A DNA stretch of 64,000 nt from Tetracladium setigerum (lineage: Eukaryota; Ascomycota; Leotiomycetes; Helotiales), in NCBI GenBank assembly GCA_031472005.1, contig PZJY01000009.1, forward strand, positions 1,240,001 to 1,304,000, given 5' to 3'. The notes below the pieces were generated by a model. It saw nothing but the letters and a program-made list of their open reading frames with translations, was not told where the DNA came from and made no database searches. Below are positions 55,175 through 64,000 of the stretch, piece by piece. The stretch's first letter is position 1; every line of letters begins with the position of its first letter. A program made the position numbers and the translations under genes.

Positions 55175-56891
55175 ATGATATCCTCAGCCTTGCACCGGAA
55201 TATTCGATACAGAATGCTTTCTAACAAGGACGACTCGTTTGATGCTACCACTATTCCAGCCGAGGATGAGGTTGACCCGAGGCCCAGTCGCGCTGCTCGC
55301 ATCAAGCAAAAACTACACAGAGATACTTATCTGGGATCTCTCCTTTTCAATCTTGGTGCCTTTGCGTTGCCAGCAATATACGGTACCTTGAGCAAACTGT
55401 GGATTGCCGACATCGATTCCTCTCGTGTTGTTACGACCGGTAAGTCTTGTTTGTAGTTTTAGTTTGTTCATGTTGATTATTTACCAACTTGATAGATGTA
55501 TATACCTACATTGGTGTAATTGTTGAAGTGCTCAACGAAGGACTCCCCCGCGCTGCATGGAGCACGATTGGGGATAAGACCACTCGAACTACTCGGTCAA
55601 GAATCGGACTTGCCTACACTCTCATCGCCGTCCAAGCCGTTCTCGGTGTTATTTTGACTATGATCTTTGTTGCGAGTGCCGGCAAATTAGCCGGTACCTT
55701 TGTGCCAATCGAAGTGCGTGAGACGTCACTCAAGTACGTTCGCATCTCATCCGTTCAAGCCTTCTCTTCGGCCATCGAAGTAGCTGTTTCAGCTTCAACA
55801 AGAGCCTTGGATCATCCCGATGTCCCTCTTGTGATTAGCTCAACCAAGGTTGTAGTCAACATCATTCTGGACTTACTCATCATATCAAAATTCCATGTCG
55901 GATCACACACTCCAAGCATCAACACCCAGGCTTGGATCAGGATGTGTTGCGACCTGATCGCAGCTGGTTGTGGCCTCTTCTACTTTCTGTTCATATCTTC
56001 GAAGATTCAGAAGACAGACCCGGAAGAGACTAGAAGCTCCAAACCTGGTCTGGCTTATCTTCTTGTTCTCATTCCACCTGGTATATGGACGTTTTGTGAA
56101 TCGGCTCTGCGAAATGCAATCTACCTATGGCTCATCAGCGGCATCGTAGACATGGGCTCGAATTATGCGACTGCTTGGGGGGTTTTTAACACGATCAGAT
56201 GGGGGGTTATCATGGTTCCAGTTTTATCTTTAGAGCAATCAACACTGGCTTTTGTTGGACATGCTTGGGGTCAATGGAGATCTGATGTTGGTCCCACGGA
56301 AAGAAAACCTAAGGCGTCAAGAGGAGATCTCGTCAGTAAGTCTTCACCTCTTCTCATCTATCGCACCTACTGATTGATAGTTTAGAGGTCACTCGTTTTG
56401 CTTGGATTTCCTGTGCGATTGCACTCGCCGTGGAGATCCCTTTCTGTATCTTTTTCTCATTCTGGGGCATCCGGAATTTCGCTTTCTATCTTTCGGGGTC
56501 AGAAACAGTCGCCGGAATCACTCAACGCATGTGGAAGGTAGTTTCTCCTCAGTCCCTCCAGATATTCGCAATTGACGCAAGTGTGTAGACGATCGATTGG
56601 TGTTACATCTTCTATGCCCTTAACGCCCAGATTGCATCCATCTTGCTCGCAACAACTCCGCGATGGTACTTCTTCCAAGCTTTAGGGTCTAACTTGCTCT
56701 GGATGCTCCCTTGGGCGATTGCAGTCACTCGAGTGGGCATGACTCCCGAAAATGCTTGGACTTATCACTCCATAGTGTTTGGAGGGTCGCTTGTATTCAG
56801 TTTCTTCGTTGTCGCCATTGTCTTGAGCGTCTGGGCCTGGATGCTGACCAAAGGTAAAATTAGTTTGAAGGCTGTTAGAGCTTCTTCTTGA
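55175..56891 (+). CDS. MATE-like multi-TM transporter
   Basis: Exons were inferred at 55175-55439, 55496-56335, 56386-56537 and 56589-56891, giving 519 residues. About a dozen hydrophobic segments are visible. Recognisable stretches are FNLGAFALPAIYGTLSKLW, VVTTDVYTYIGVIVEVLNEG, GLPRAAWSTIGDK, and a second-half match around TFCESALRNAIYLWL and WGVFNTIRWGVIMV. This fits fungal proteins with a MATE (multidrug and toxin extrusion) fold, thought to be cation antiporters. The third exon uses the second of two nearby acceptors, because the first would give an immediate stop. A second in-frame ATG 13 codons in is a possible start. The substrate is unknown. Confidence 0.85.
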
Positions 56892-59752
56892 GGAAGGTGA
56901 GAGATGGTCTGAGATGGCGGGATGAGGATGGAGTGCTGAGTTTTTTGTTGAGGAAGGCGGTTAAGCGACTTGATGTCATTGAGTTATTTGGGTGCGGACA
57001 AGTCAAGGGAGATGAGTGAAGCCAGCTGAGCTTGCATAATCAGTACCTTGCTGGCTACTTTACAACCAGCCGCTTCAATTGCTCAACATGCATCTTCTCC
57101 TTGGTAGCCGAAGGGTTCGTCCGATGGACTGAGCGAAAAGGCAAGATCATGTTCACAAGTGTCGACAAGGTCGATTAAGATCTCTTCTCTTATTCACGAG
57201 AGCGTGATTATGCTGCACAAAAGAGAGAATCTGGAAGGTCCCGAGGATATACTCACATTTCTCTCATGTCAAAGGAAATTGCTACCAGAGTCTTTCGAAT
57301 AAGGCTGTTGACGAAGCGCAACCCCCACCACAAAACGTCCCAATCATGCACACCGGTGCGCACATGGGTTTTGCTGCATCCACAGCGGGTGTACTGCTGC
57401 ATAACACGTCTGATAAGGAGACATGACCACAAGGTCTTAGAATTGCATCAGGAATGATCAGATATGAAGAGACTCCTCTTCATTGCTTAGCATATTGATG
57501 TGCGATTGTCTGCAGGAAATCCGGAGCCGTCTTGGCCCAGCGAGAGGGTTGTGTCTGGAAAGGGAAGGTGGGTGGTATTACCTACACCACCTCGACGATT
57601 GCGAATTTCACTTCAGGACCAGAGAGATCGTTAATTTGCGACATGTCGTCAGCTTCCTTGGGCATCCAAAACGATGTTTTCTGTCCCAAAGTGGAAGGAT
57701 ACAAGATGTACGCAAATTTGTTTGGGGATGGCCTCATATTCCAACTTGTAAGACGAGAGCGCACGCCAACTCCAGGAATAGAGTTGCAAGACAAGCAAAA
57801 CCACAGACTACTAGACAGGCACGACCCGCCCGACTAGCAAATAACACGGAAGAATACCACCTCGGCACTGACTATCACGCACGGTCTGGGGTAGTTTGGA
57901 ACTGCCGCGTTGTGACGAAGGAGATGGAGAAGTAGTAGTCGTTGCTCAGGAGGTCTGGCTGGACTAGTGTAAATCGGTGTTCTGCTGCAAGTCACATTTA
58001 TTCCTTGGTACCATTTGCCAGGTCAGAGGAAACTTCGGCAATGACCTCGTTTCTGGAAGGAGGCAATAGATACTTTGGTACCTCACTGCCGCACCCAAAC
58101 AGCCGCTCTGTTTGCTCCGCGCCAATATTTCGCATGCATTTCACACATGCCAAAGTACTCCCTACAACGTCACAAACTCGCCTGCCAACGAGGGGGACTT
58201 GGGAGTCAGCAGGGAGATAAGAGTCGATAAGGTTGCCCAAGCGGCTTGGCAAGGCATGCCCCACCATCACACGCCCCTCGCTCCGTTCTTGTTTTGGCCT
58301 CGCTTAGTTAATTACAACTTGTGGCTGTCATCCTCCCATCTCAACTCCTCGACAAATCTTGGGATTCTTGGAAACGGAAATCTTCCGTTTCTCTCACATA
58401 CCTCTCGAAGCTGGAGAGTCTGGCCCCTTTCTATTCTCCCCGGCGGCTATGATCTGTACAAGGACGCTGACTGCATAAAGCAATTGGTTGAGCACAAGGA
58501 TCCATCTCTCACAACCTCAAGTCAAATCTAAGATTTAGCCTCTGGGAGATCATGCTTCAGTCGTCTCCCAAAGCACATTAGTAGCTGTCACACGGTTGGA
58601 CCGAGACATGTTTCCTAACCACGGGAGGTCCTTGAATCAATCGGCCTCGCTTGCCAAACCACATCCCTTTCCCATCTCGCAGATCGTCGCCGCCAAGCCA
58701 ACGAGTCTGCATAAGCTCTGTTGAAGGGCGATCACCAGATTGTCCAAAGACATTCTCTCCTCTGATTTGGCAGAGAATTTCAAAGGGAATTTAATGATTG
58801 GACCACTGAAATAAACGTCTTTGGTGCTTCGGCAAATGTGATCATCTCTAGCTTCTTCAAATCAACCAGGGGGTCTTTACAACATTCCGGCACCCCTCGC
58901 CTATTGCGGCAGGTTGTACTTTTACTGCTTGGAAAATGTTATTATTGCATCTTTTCTACATTATATGCAAGCACTTTGTGCTAAATGTCTTGGTCACAAT
59001 GTCTTCAAGGGACCCTTCCATTTACATGCAGAGGTTTGTTTGGTGTTCGTTACCACCAACATAGAATACTTAGCAAGTGTCTTGATATCTGCCCTGCCGC
59101 CAGAGGGTATCAACTCTTAGGCAGCAATTCTTGTCACTTGCCCTTTCAGATCAAGTCAATGACTTTGGGGGGAGAATGGTGTGCAGCTCCAAGCAAAATC
59201 TTGGCATGGCTCGCCGGCACTCCCACGATCGGCAGTCGAAAGTCTCGATGATTCTTTGCTAGAATGTGCCCCACGTACTCTAAGGCTTCTAGCGCAATTC
59301 CTTGTGTTCCTTCATTTCAAACTTCTCCTATCATCTTGTCTTCTTTGCATGAACCCCTGACTATTCCCGCAAGCCAAGGTGGCTGCTAGAGCCTCCCCAC
59401 CTGGAAATGGATTGCATTCATTTCGAGCTTCCCATTGAAGTTGAACTCCCTAGATCGTCATGTACGTCTACCTTTCAAGAAGGTGTTCTTGCAATTTCGC
59501 AATACAGAATGCATATTCAAAGGTTGACACAGCTTGGACAACAATGTGGGCAGGTGGCGAAGTCTGATTTTCTACAATTCACGCTGCCAGACAAATCTGA
59601 ACGTAGGAGACTCGGTGGAGGATAAATAGTCGACAAATTCCCTCGATAATCTAATCTTCATCCTCATCACTCAGCATCCTTCTACCATCAGTCAATCTAG
59701 TGTTCTCCCGGTCTTCTCTTGAGCCCTTTGATTCTCAGATCTCAAGTCCAAA
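56892..59752. other. 2.9-kb region without a supported gene
   Basis: Many medium frames on both strands, none with ATG, splicing and family support together. The last 150 bp (CT-rich, with ataaatag at about 59622) looks like the core promoter of the subtilase gene. Confidence 0.45.
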
Positions 59753-61172
59753 ATGGTTTCCTACCTCGCAAAGCTCGCCGCTTTGGTGGCTGCTCTCCCA
59801 GTCGTGTATGTACACATTCCATCCCAGATCAGCTGTGGTTGGGAAAGAGGTTCTCGAGATGTGTCTTATAGACCGTCCCTGGCACCAAAATCCCAGTGGC
59901 CATAAGGGAGCACTACTAACATGGCAATAGCTTCGCTGCTCCTGCTCCCACCCCAGGTCATCTCAAGATCCGCAACCCCAATGAGAGAGATGTTCTTGAA
60001 CGCTCATACATTGTTGTTTACAATAACGATGTGAACGCCACTGAACGTGCCGCTTTCACCGACGGTATCTCATCCACTCTCAACAAGCGTGATGGCAGTG
60101 GAATTGGCGCCAAATGGGATCTTTCTACCTTGAAAGGTTTCCAAGTCACTGCTGATGCAGCCACGATCATTGAAATCGCCAACTCTCCCAATGTAAGGCA
60201 TCCATTTCTTTCCTCGGTTGAATAAATATTGACCATTACAGGTTGCCTACATTGAGAAGGATGGTATTGTCCGTGCTTCTGCCTTGACTACTCAAACTGG
60301 GTCCACCTGGGGTCTTGGTCGCATTTCCCACCGTAACCCAGGTACAACTTCATACATCTATGATACTACCGCAGGATCCGGTGTTACAGTCTTCGTTGTT
60401 GATACTGGTATCCTTATTGGACACGCACAATTCCAAGGCCGTGCTAGATGGGGAGCCAACTTCGTCGATTCTTCCGTAAGTCATTGACACATGCAAACTT
60501 AGCTCATCTCTAACATCACTACAGAACACCGATGGAAACGGACACGGTACTCACTGCGCTGGAACCGTTGGAGGTGTCACCTATGGTGTTGCCAAGAAGG
60601 CCAATCTCGTCGCCGTCAAGGTTCTCGGAGCTGATGGATCAGGAACCAACTCTGGTGTCATTTCCGGCATCCAGTGGGTTGGCAATAATGCACCAGCTCG
60701 TTCAGTTCTCTCCATGTCTCTTGGAGGCCCATACTCCGCCGCCACCAACTCTGCCGTCCGCGCTGTCTACCAAAAGGGTGTCACCGTCGTCGTGGCTGCC
60801 GGTAACGAGAACCAGAACGCTAACAACGTCTCCCCTGCGTCCGAGACCACCGCCATCACAGTCGGTGCCATCGACTCTGCCGATCGTCGTGCATCTTTCT
60901 CCAACTTCGGCGCTGCTCTCGATATCTTCGCCCCAGGTGTCAGTGTCCTCAGTTCTTGGATTGGTTCCACCACCGCTACTCGATCCATCTCTGGTACTTC
61001 CATGGCTGCTCCTCACGTTGCCGGTCTTGCTGCATACCTCATCGCTCTTGAGGGTATTGCCACCCCAGCTGCCGTTGCTTCCCGTATCATTGCCCTTTCT
61101 ACCACTGGCAAGGTCGTCAGCCCAGGTACTGGATCCGTCAACCGCATTGCCTACAACGGTAACGGTGCTTAA
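59753..61172 (+). CDS. Secreted subtilisin-like serine protease (proteinase K type, S8)
   Basis: Extracellular endopeptidase made as a preproenzyme. Exons were inferred at 59753-59805, 59931-60192, 60242-60475 and 60525-61172, giving 398 residues, a normal length. The signal peptide is MVSYLAKLAALVAALPVVFA. The inhibitor-I9-type propeptide runs from RSYIVVYNNDVN to VAYIEKDGIV. The catalytic triad is Asp in VFVVDTG, His in GNGHGTHCAG and Ser in SGTSMAAPHVAG; the oxyanion-hole Asn lies in VVAAGNENQNA. Cys content is low. Such proteases are secreted by saprotrophic and pathogenic fungi alike. Confidence 0.97.
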
Positions 61173-61863
61173 TTGCTCCGCAGCAAGATCCAAGAGCAGG
61201 ATTCGGGAGATGAAGTTGTTGTCTGGTGATTTTTGGACGAAAGGGTAGAAGTTGAAGAGATTTCGTTGAGAGTATGAGTTGGATTTTATATTTGCGATGT
61301 GAGGATGGGAAGTTGGAAACATTCGCGAAAGAGTTTTGATGTGTCTATTTTCACTTCTATGCTTCGGCATGATTTCTCTTTCTTCTTGCTGCAGCAAGGA
61401 CCAGAGTTATTCCTTCATGAGAACGACCTTTTGCAGCGTAGCGGTATATAGTGGAAATAGATTCTTTCAATAAATCTTGTTCATTATTGCGCGTTCTTTG
61501 AGGTATAATTGTCTGTGGTGTGAAAAATATTGTGAAGTGAGGTCGGAGCGAGCTTTTTGAGGTTGTCGTCAAATCTTGGCAACTTTCGTTTATTGTTTAC
61601 CCCTTCTCCACCTCAACATAACTTCACTCGACGCGCCTTTAAGAACTTTACTTTTCTTTCAAATATGTAGCAACATTTCTTTTCTTCGTCTTGAGAGCTT
61701 TGGATCTCTCCCCAACCACTCGATTTCCTTCTCTCTTCTCCTTTCCTCCTATGAATAAGTCGACTACTTCCTGCAGAGCTCTTTGACACACTCTCTCAAC
61801 TCTCCTCTTACTCAATCTCTTTGCTCTGATTTACACAAATCCTGACAAGACAATACCGTGACT
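61173..61863. other. Spacer downstream of the subtilase
   Basis: About 690 bp; 3' UTR of the protease and a CT-rich stretch (about 61660-61850) that resembles a promoter for the next small ORF. No other feature. Confidence 0.4.
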
Positions 61864-62166
61864 ATGAATAAAGACTACGAATCCGAGCGAGATGATGTCT
61901 CCAAGGCTCCTTTATCACCTTCCAACTATCATGCCGAGCCATCCATACGAAGCCAACTCTCTGGAGGACAACAGAACAACTTTACCATAGTCAATGCTCA
62001 AGCTCAAGTTAACAGGAATGAAGACCCAGTTACTGAGCAGGACCTAGCAGGCAATGTTACCCCTCTCCAATACCACCCAGGCGTCGTCTACACTGGTCAT
62101 CCCGAGGAGATCGGCCAGAAAACTCAGCACAGCAACGCAACGTCTTCCACAACAATGTCTCTATGA
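61864..62166 (+). CDS. Small hydrophilic ORF, 100 residues
   Basis: ATG-started frame (MNKDYESERDDVSK) rich in Ser, Asn, Gln, Glu and Thr, without hydrophobic segments or known motifs. A CT-rich promoter-like region precedes it, which mildly favours a real gene. It may be an intrinsically disordered orphan protein. Confidence 0.4.
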   Translation: MNKDYESERDDVSKAPLSPSNYHAEPSIRSQLSGGQQNNFTIVNAQAQVNRNEDPVTEQDLAGNVTPLQYHPGVVYTGHPEEIGQKTQHSNATSSTTMSL

Positions 62167-62501
62167 TTCCGGGTCACCATAGACAAGCTCTAGGGTAACA
62201 AAGCAACTTTTTTTACCCAAATCACGCAATGGCCTCCCTCTATTCAACAAGGCTCAGTCCAATACAGCAACGCTTTCTACGCAAATCACGCCGTTGCTTC
62301 CTTTCACACCTTCACTTTACTTTCTCACTTTACTCAAACTTAAATCAGTTTGAAGCCTACAATTGTATACAAAAATTGAAGGAATTGAGTGAAGTTGAGC
62401 AGTCTATATTACATTGATTAATGGGTACCTAACTATCGATTCCCAGATTCCAAAAATCTATCCCGCCGGCCTTCTCAACATCGAACCACCGAGAAGGCCT
62501 C
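62167..62501. other. Spacer
   Basis: No supported feature between the small ORF and the 3' end of the minus-strand surface-protein gene. Confidence 0.4.
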
Positions 62502-63917
62502 CTAACATAAAAAACTAAGCGTCATTGCGATGCAGTAACTGATCCACACAATTTCCCATATCTTCAATTCCCTCCTCCTACCTTCCTTTCTCGCGCCTGA
62601 GGTTGGAGGATTGGCACTTGTTGTAGTTGATGATGGAATTATGGTCAAGGTATGTATTATTTGAGATGAAGTGGTGGATAATGAGAATGTGGGCTTGCTT
62701 GATGTAGCTGCAAAACTTGATAGTGGCTGTGTTGATGGGGTGGACGTTAAAATAGATGTGGCTGTTGATTTTGAGAACAACACCCAGGAATATGGATATG
62801 TTGAGGCCGATACTACTGAGCTTCGTAATGTAGAATTAGATGCTGTCGAGGACGGAAATTGTGATGGCAAGGTGGTTGAGATTGGAACAGCTGTGGTCGA
62901 TGGAAGAATAAGACTGAGGGAGGTTGGCGTTGCGGACATTGAAGTTGTGTAGGTGATGAATGAGCCGTTTCTAAGAACATCCCCCATAGCAGCGCACAAG
63001 TTGACCAACGGGGCCACGGAAGGAAATAAGCTTGAATGAGCTGTTTTGCCAGCACACGCCTTGACAGCATTGTCGAATATAGTTGGCCTCCAAGAAGTAT
63101 TACTATCATAACACAAACATTTCGCCTTCCCAGTGACATCCAGATCATTAAAATCGGTGTGCTTCTGCATACATGATACGCTGGCGTCCGAAACAAGATC
63201 GCAATCCAGATTCCCCGTTGTGGATTCTCCTAGGGCAGATGTAGTACTCGTCACAACCACAAGCGTGCTTTTTGGACCCTTGACATTTCCCATACCTGCG
63301 CAAAATCCTTCCAAGTTTGCTAGTGGATTGTATGCTGCCGGAACGGCCGTGCTAGCGAACGCAGCACATTTGTTAACTGCGTTATCGAAAACATTTGGGG
63401 ACCAGATTGCAGACGAGTAGCAAAGACATTGTGCCTGCATCGATGGACCCATGGCCGTAAATCCTGGGGTGAGAGAGTTGCATATTCCGAGGGCTGCCCC
63501 GAGGAAGACACACATAGAGTTGTCTCTGAGAGCTGGAGAGGGAGCTGCTGTTGGTGTAGGGATGTTCGAGTTCCTCCGATCGTGTTGCCATTCTTGAAAT
63601 TCCGTCCGCGGTGGAGACATATGCAGAAGGTGGACAAATCCACGACTCGGTTCTCTCGGATGAAGTAAAGTCGGATGTCGAGAATGCATTTTAGGAGAGT
63701 TTTCGACATGTGTCGGCCCTTTGAAGTCCGCTACTTCTGGGTTGCTGTAGTGGGTTTTTGGAACCAACTCTGAGAGCTCGATGTCAGTTGTGGAGGATTC
63801 ATCCCTGGAGCTACAGGAAATGTTGCTTGGGATGGCGTTGGCAGCTGCTCTGATGATGTAGAGAGGAATATAGGCGAATGCCTTGCGAATGAGTTGCTTC
63901 TTGTGACCTTGGACCAT
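62502..63917 (-). CDS. Ser/Thr-rich surface protein with two related Cys modules
   Basis: Open frame of 471 residues from ATG with no intron required. Two homologous cysteine modules occur in tandem. The first contains GICNSLTPGF, AQCLCYSS and WSPNVFDNAVNKCAAF; the second has SCMQKHTDF, AKCLCYDSN and WRPTIFDNAVKACAG. Each closes with a NLxGFC/VNLC-like Cys followed by AxMG. The rest of the C-terminal half is Ser/Thr-rich, as in O-mannosylated wall proteins. The end has a basic patch (GRRREL) and a hydrophobic tail (WEIVWISYCIAMTLSFL), suggesting membrane or GPI anchoring. The N-terminal 120 residues lack an evident signal peptide, so the true start or an unseen 5' intron may differ. Confidence 0.72.
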   Translation of the reverse strand: MVQGHKKQLIRKAFAYIPLYIIRAAANAIPSNISCSSRDESSTTDIELSELVPKTHYSNPEVADFKGPTHVENSPKMHSRHPTLLHPREPSRGFVHLLHMSPPRTEFQEWQHDRRNSNIPTPTAAPSPALRDNSMCVFLGAALGICNSLTPGFTAMGPSMQAQCLCYSSAIWSPNVFDNAVNKCAAFASTAVPAAYNPLANLEGFCAGMGNVKGPKSTLVVVTSTTSALGESTTGNLDCDLVSDASVSCMQKHTDFNDLDVTGKAKCLCYDSNTSWRPTIFDNAVKACAGKTAHSSLFPSVAPLVNLCAAMGDVLRNGSFITYTTSMSATPTSLSLILPSTTAVPISTTLPSQFPSSTASNSTLRSSVVSASTYPYSWVLFSKSTATSILTSTPSTQPLSSFAATSSKPTFSLSTTSSQIIHTLTIIPSSTTTSANPPTSGARKEGRRRELKIWEIVWISYCIAMTLSFLC

Positions 63918-64000
63918 TTCGTGTACATTGGGTTCGATAGGACTGGTGAAGATTCCCCATTGATGGAAGACGAGGCGTTAAATTCCGGCTCGACTTCGCA
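63918..64000. other. Window edge
   Basis: Upstream flank of the surface-protein gene; nothing can be assigned. Confidence 0.4.

Noticed and set aside
57483..57935. 150-codon + strand frame
   Set aside because: It overlaps a different frame of similar length, is rich in Arg, Thr and Cys without a motif, and has no promoter or splice support.

Overview
The window looks like nuclear DNA of a filamentous ascomycete, most like a Leotiomycete such as Helotiales (the class is an inference). Short GT-AG introns interrupt most genes. The protein families are typically fungal: a Zn2Cys6 regulator, a siderophore transporter of the SIT family, a TRK potassium transporter, 2EXR, GH47, GT32 and a proteinase-K-like subtilase. 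There is one type II tRNA gene. Nothing suggests an organelle, a bacterium or a recent intact transposon.

Layout. 0-15 kb: ammonium transporter (-), Zn2Cys6 regulator (-), siderophore-iron transporter (-, with an apparent one-base frameshift), deoxyribose-phosphate aldolase (-) and TRK potassium transporter (-), separated by AT-rich, low-complexity spacers. 15-25 kb: about 3 kb without a clear gene, a kinase-fold protein lacking catalytic motifs (+), an 11-exon gene (-) for a secreted protein of 13 four-cysteine repeats, a likely exonuclease-like remnant (+) and a small mitochondrial-type protein (-). 26-41 kb: zinc alcohol dehydrogenase (+, apparent frameshift), two-TM mitochondrial-type protein (-), KDEL-receptor relative with an acidic tail (+), GT32 glycosyltransferase (+), RRM-like protein (-) and a small conserved-looking protein (-). 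40-50 kb: 2EXR protein (+), secreted tyrosinase (+), degenerate Hsp70 of the secretory pathway (+) and tRNA-Leu(CAG) (-). 50-64 kb: a decayed-looking gene (-), GH47 alpha-mannosidase (-), MATE-like transporter (+), secreted subtilase (+), a small ORF (+) and a Ser/Thr-rich surface protein with two Cys modules (-).

How the genes relate. I see no single biosynthetic cluster. Several genes serve nutrient uptake (ammonium, iron-siderophore, potassium) or the secretory pathway and cell surface (KDEL-receptor relative, GT32, GH47, ER-type Hsp70, subtilase, tyrosinase, two Cys-rich surface or secreted proteins). GATA motifs upstream of the ammonium transporter and exact ATCWGATAA motifs upstream of the siderophore transporter fit nitrogen and iron control.

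The least explained object is the 472-residue, 13-repeat, 52-cysteine secreted protein at 19230-21324. Exon models were built by hand from splice consensus, reading-frame continuity and family conservation; none has been checked against transcripts.
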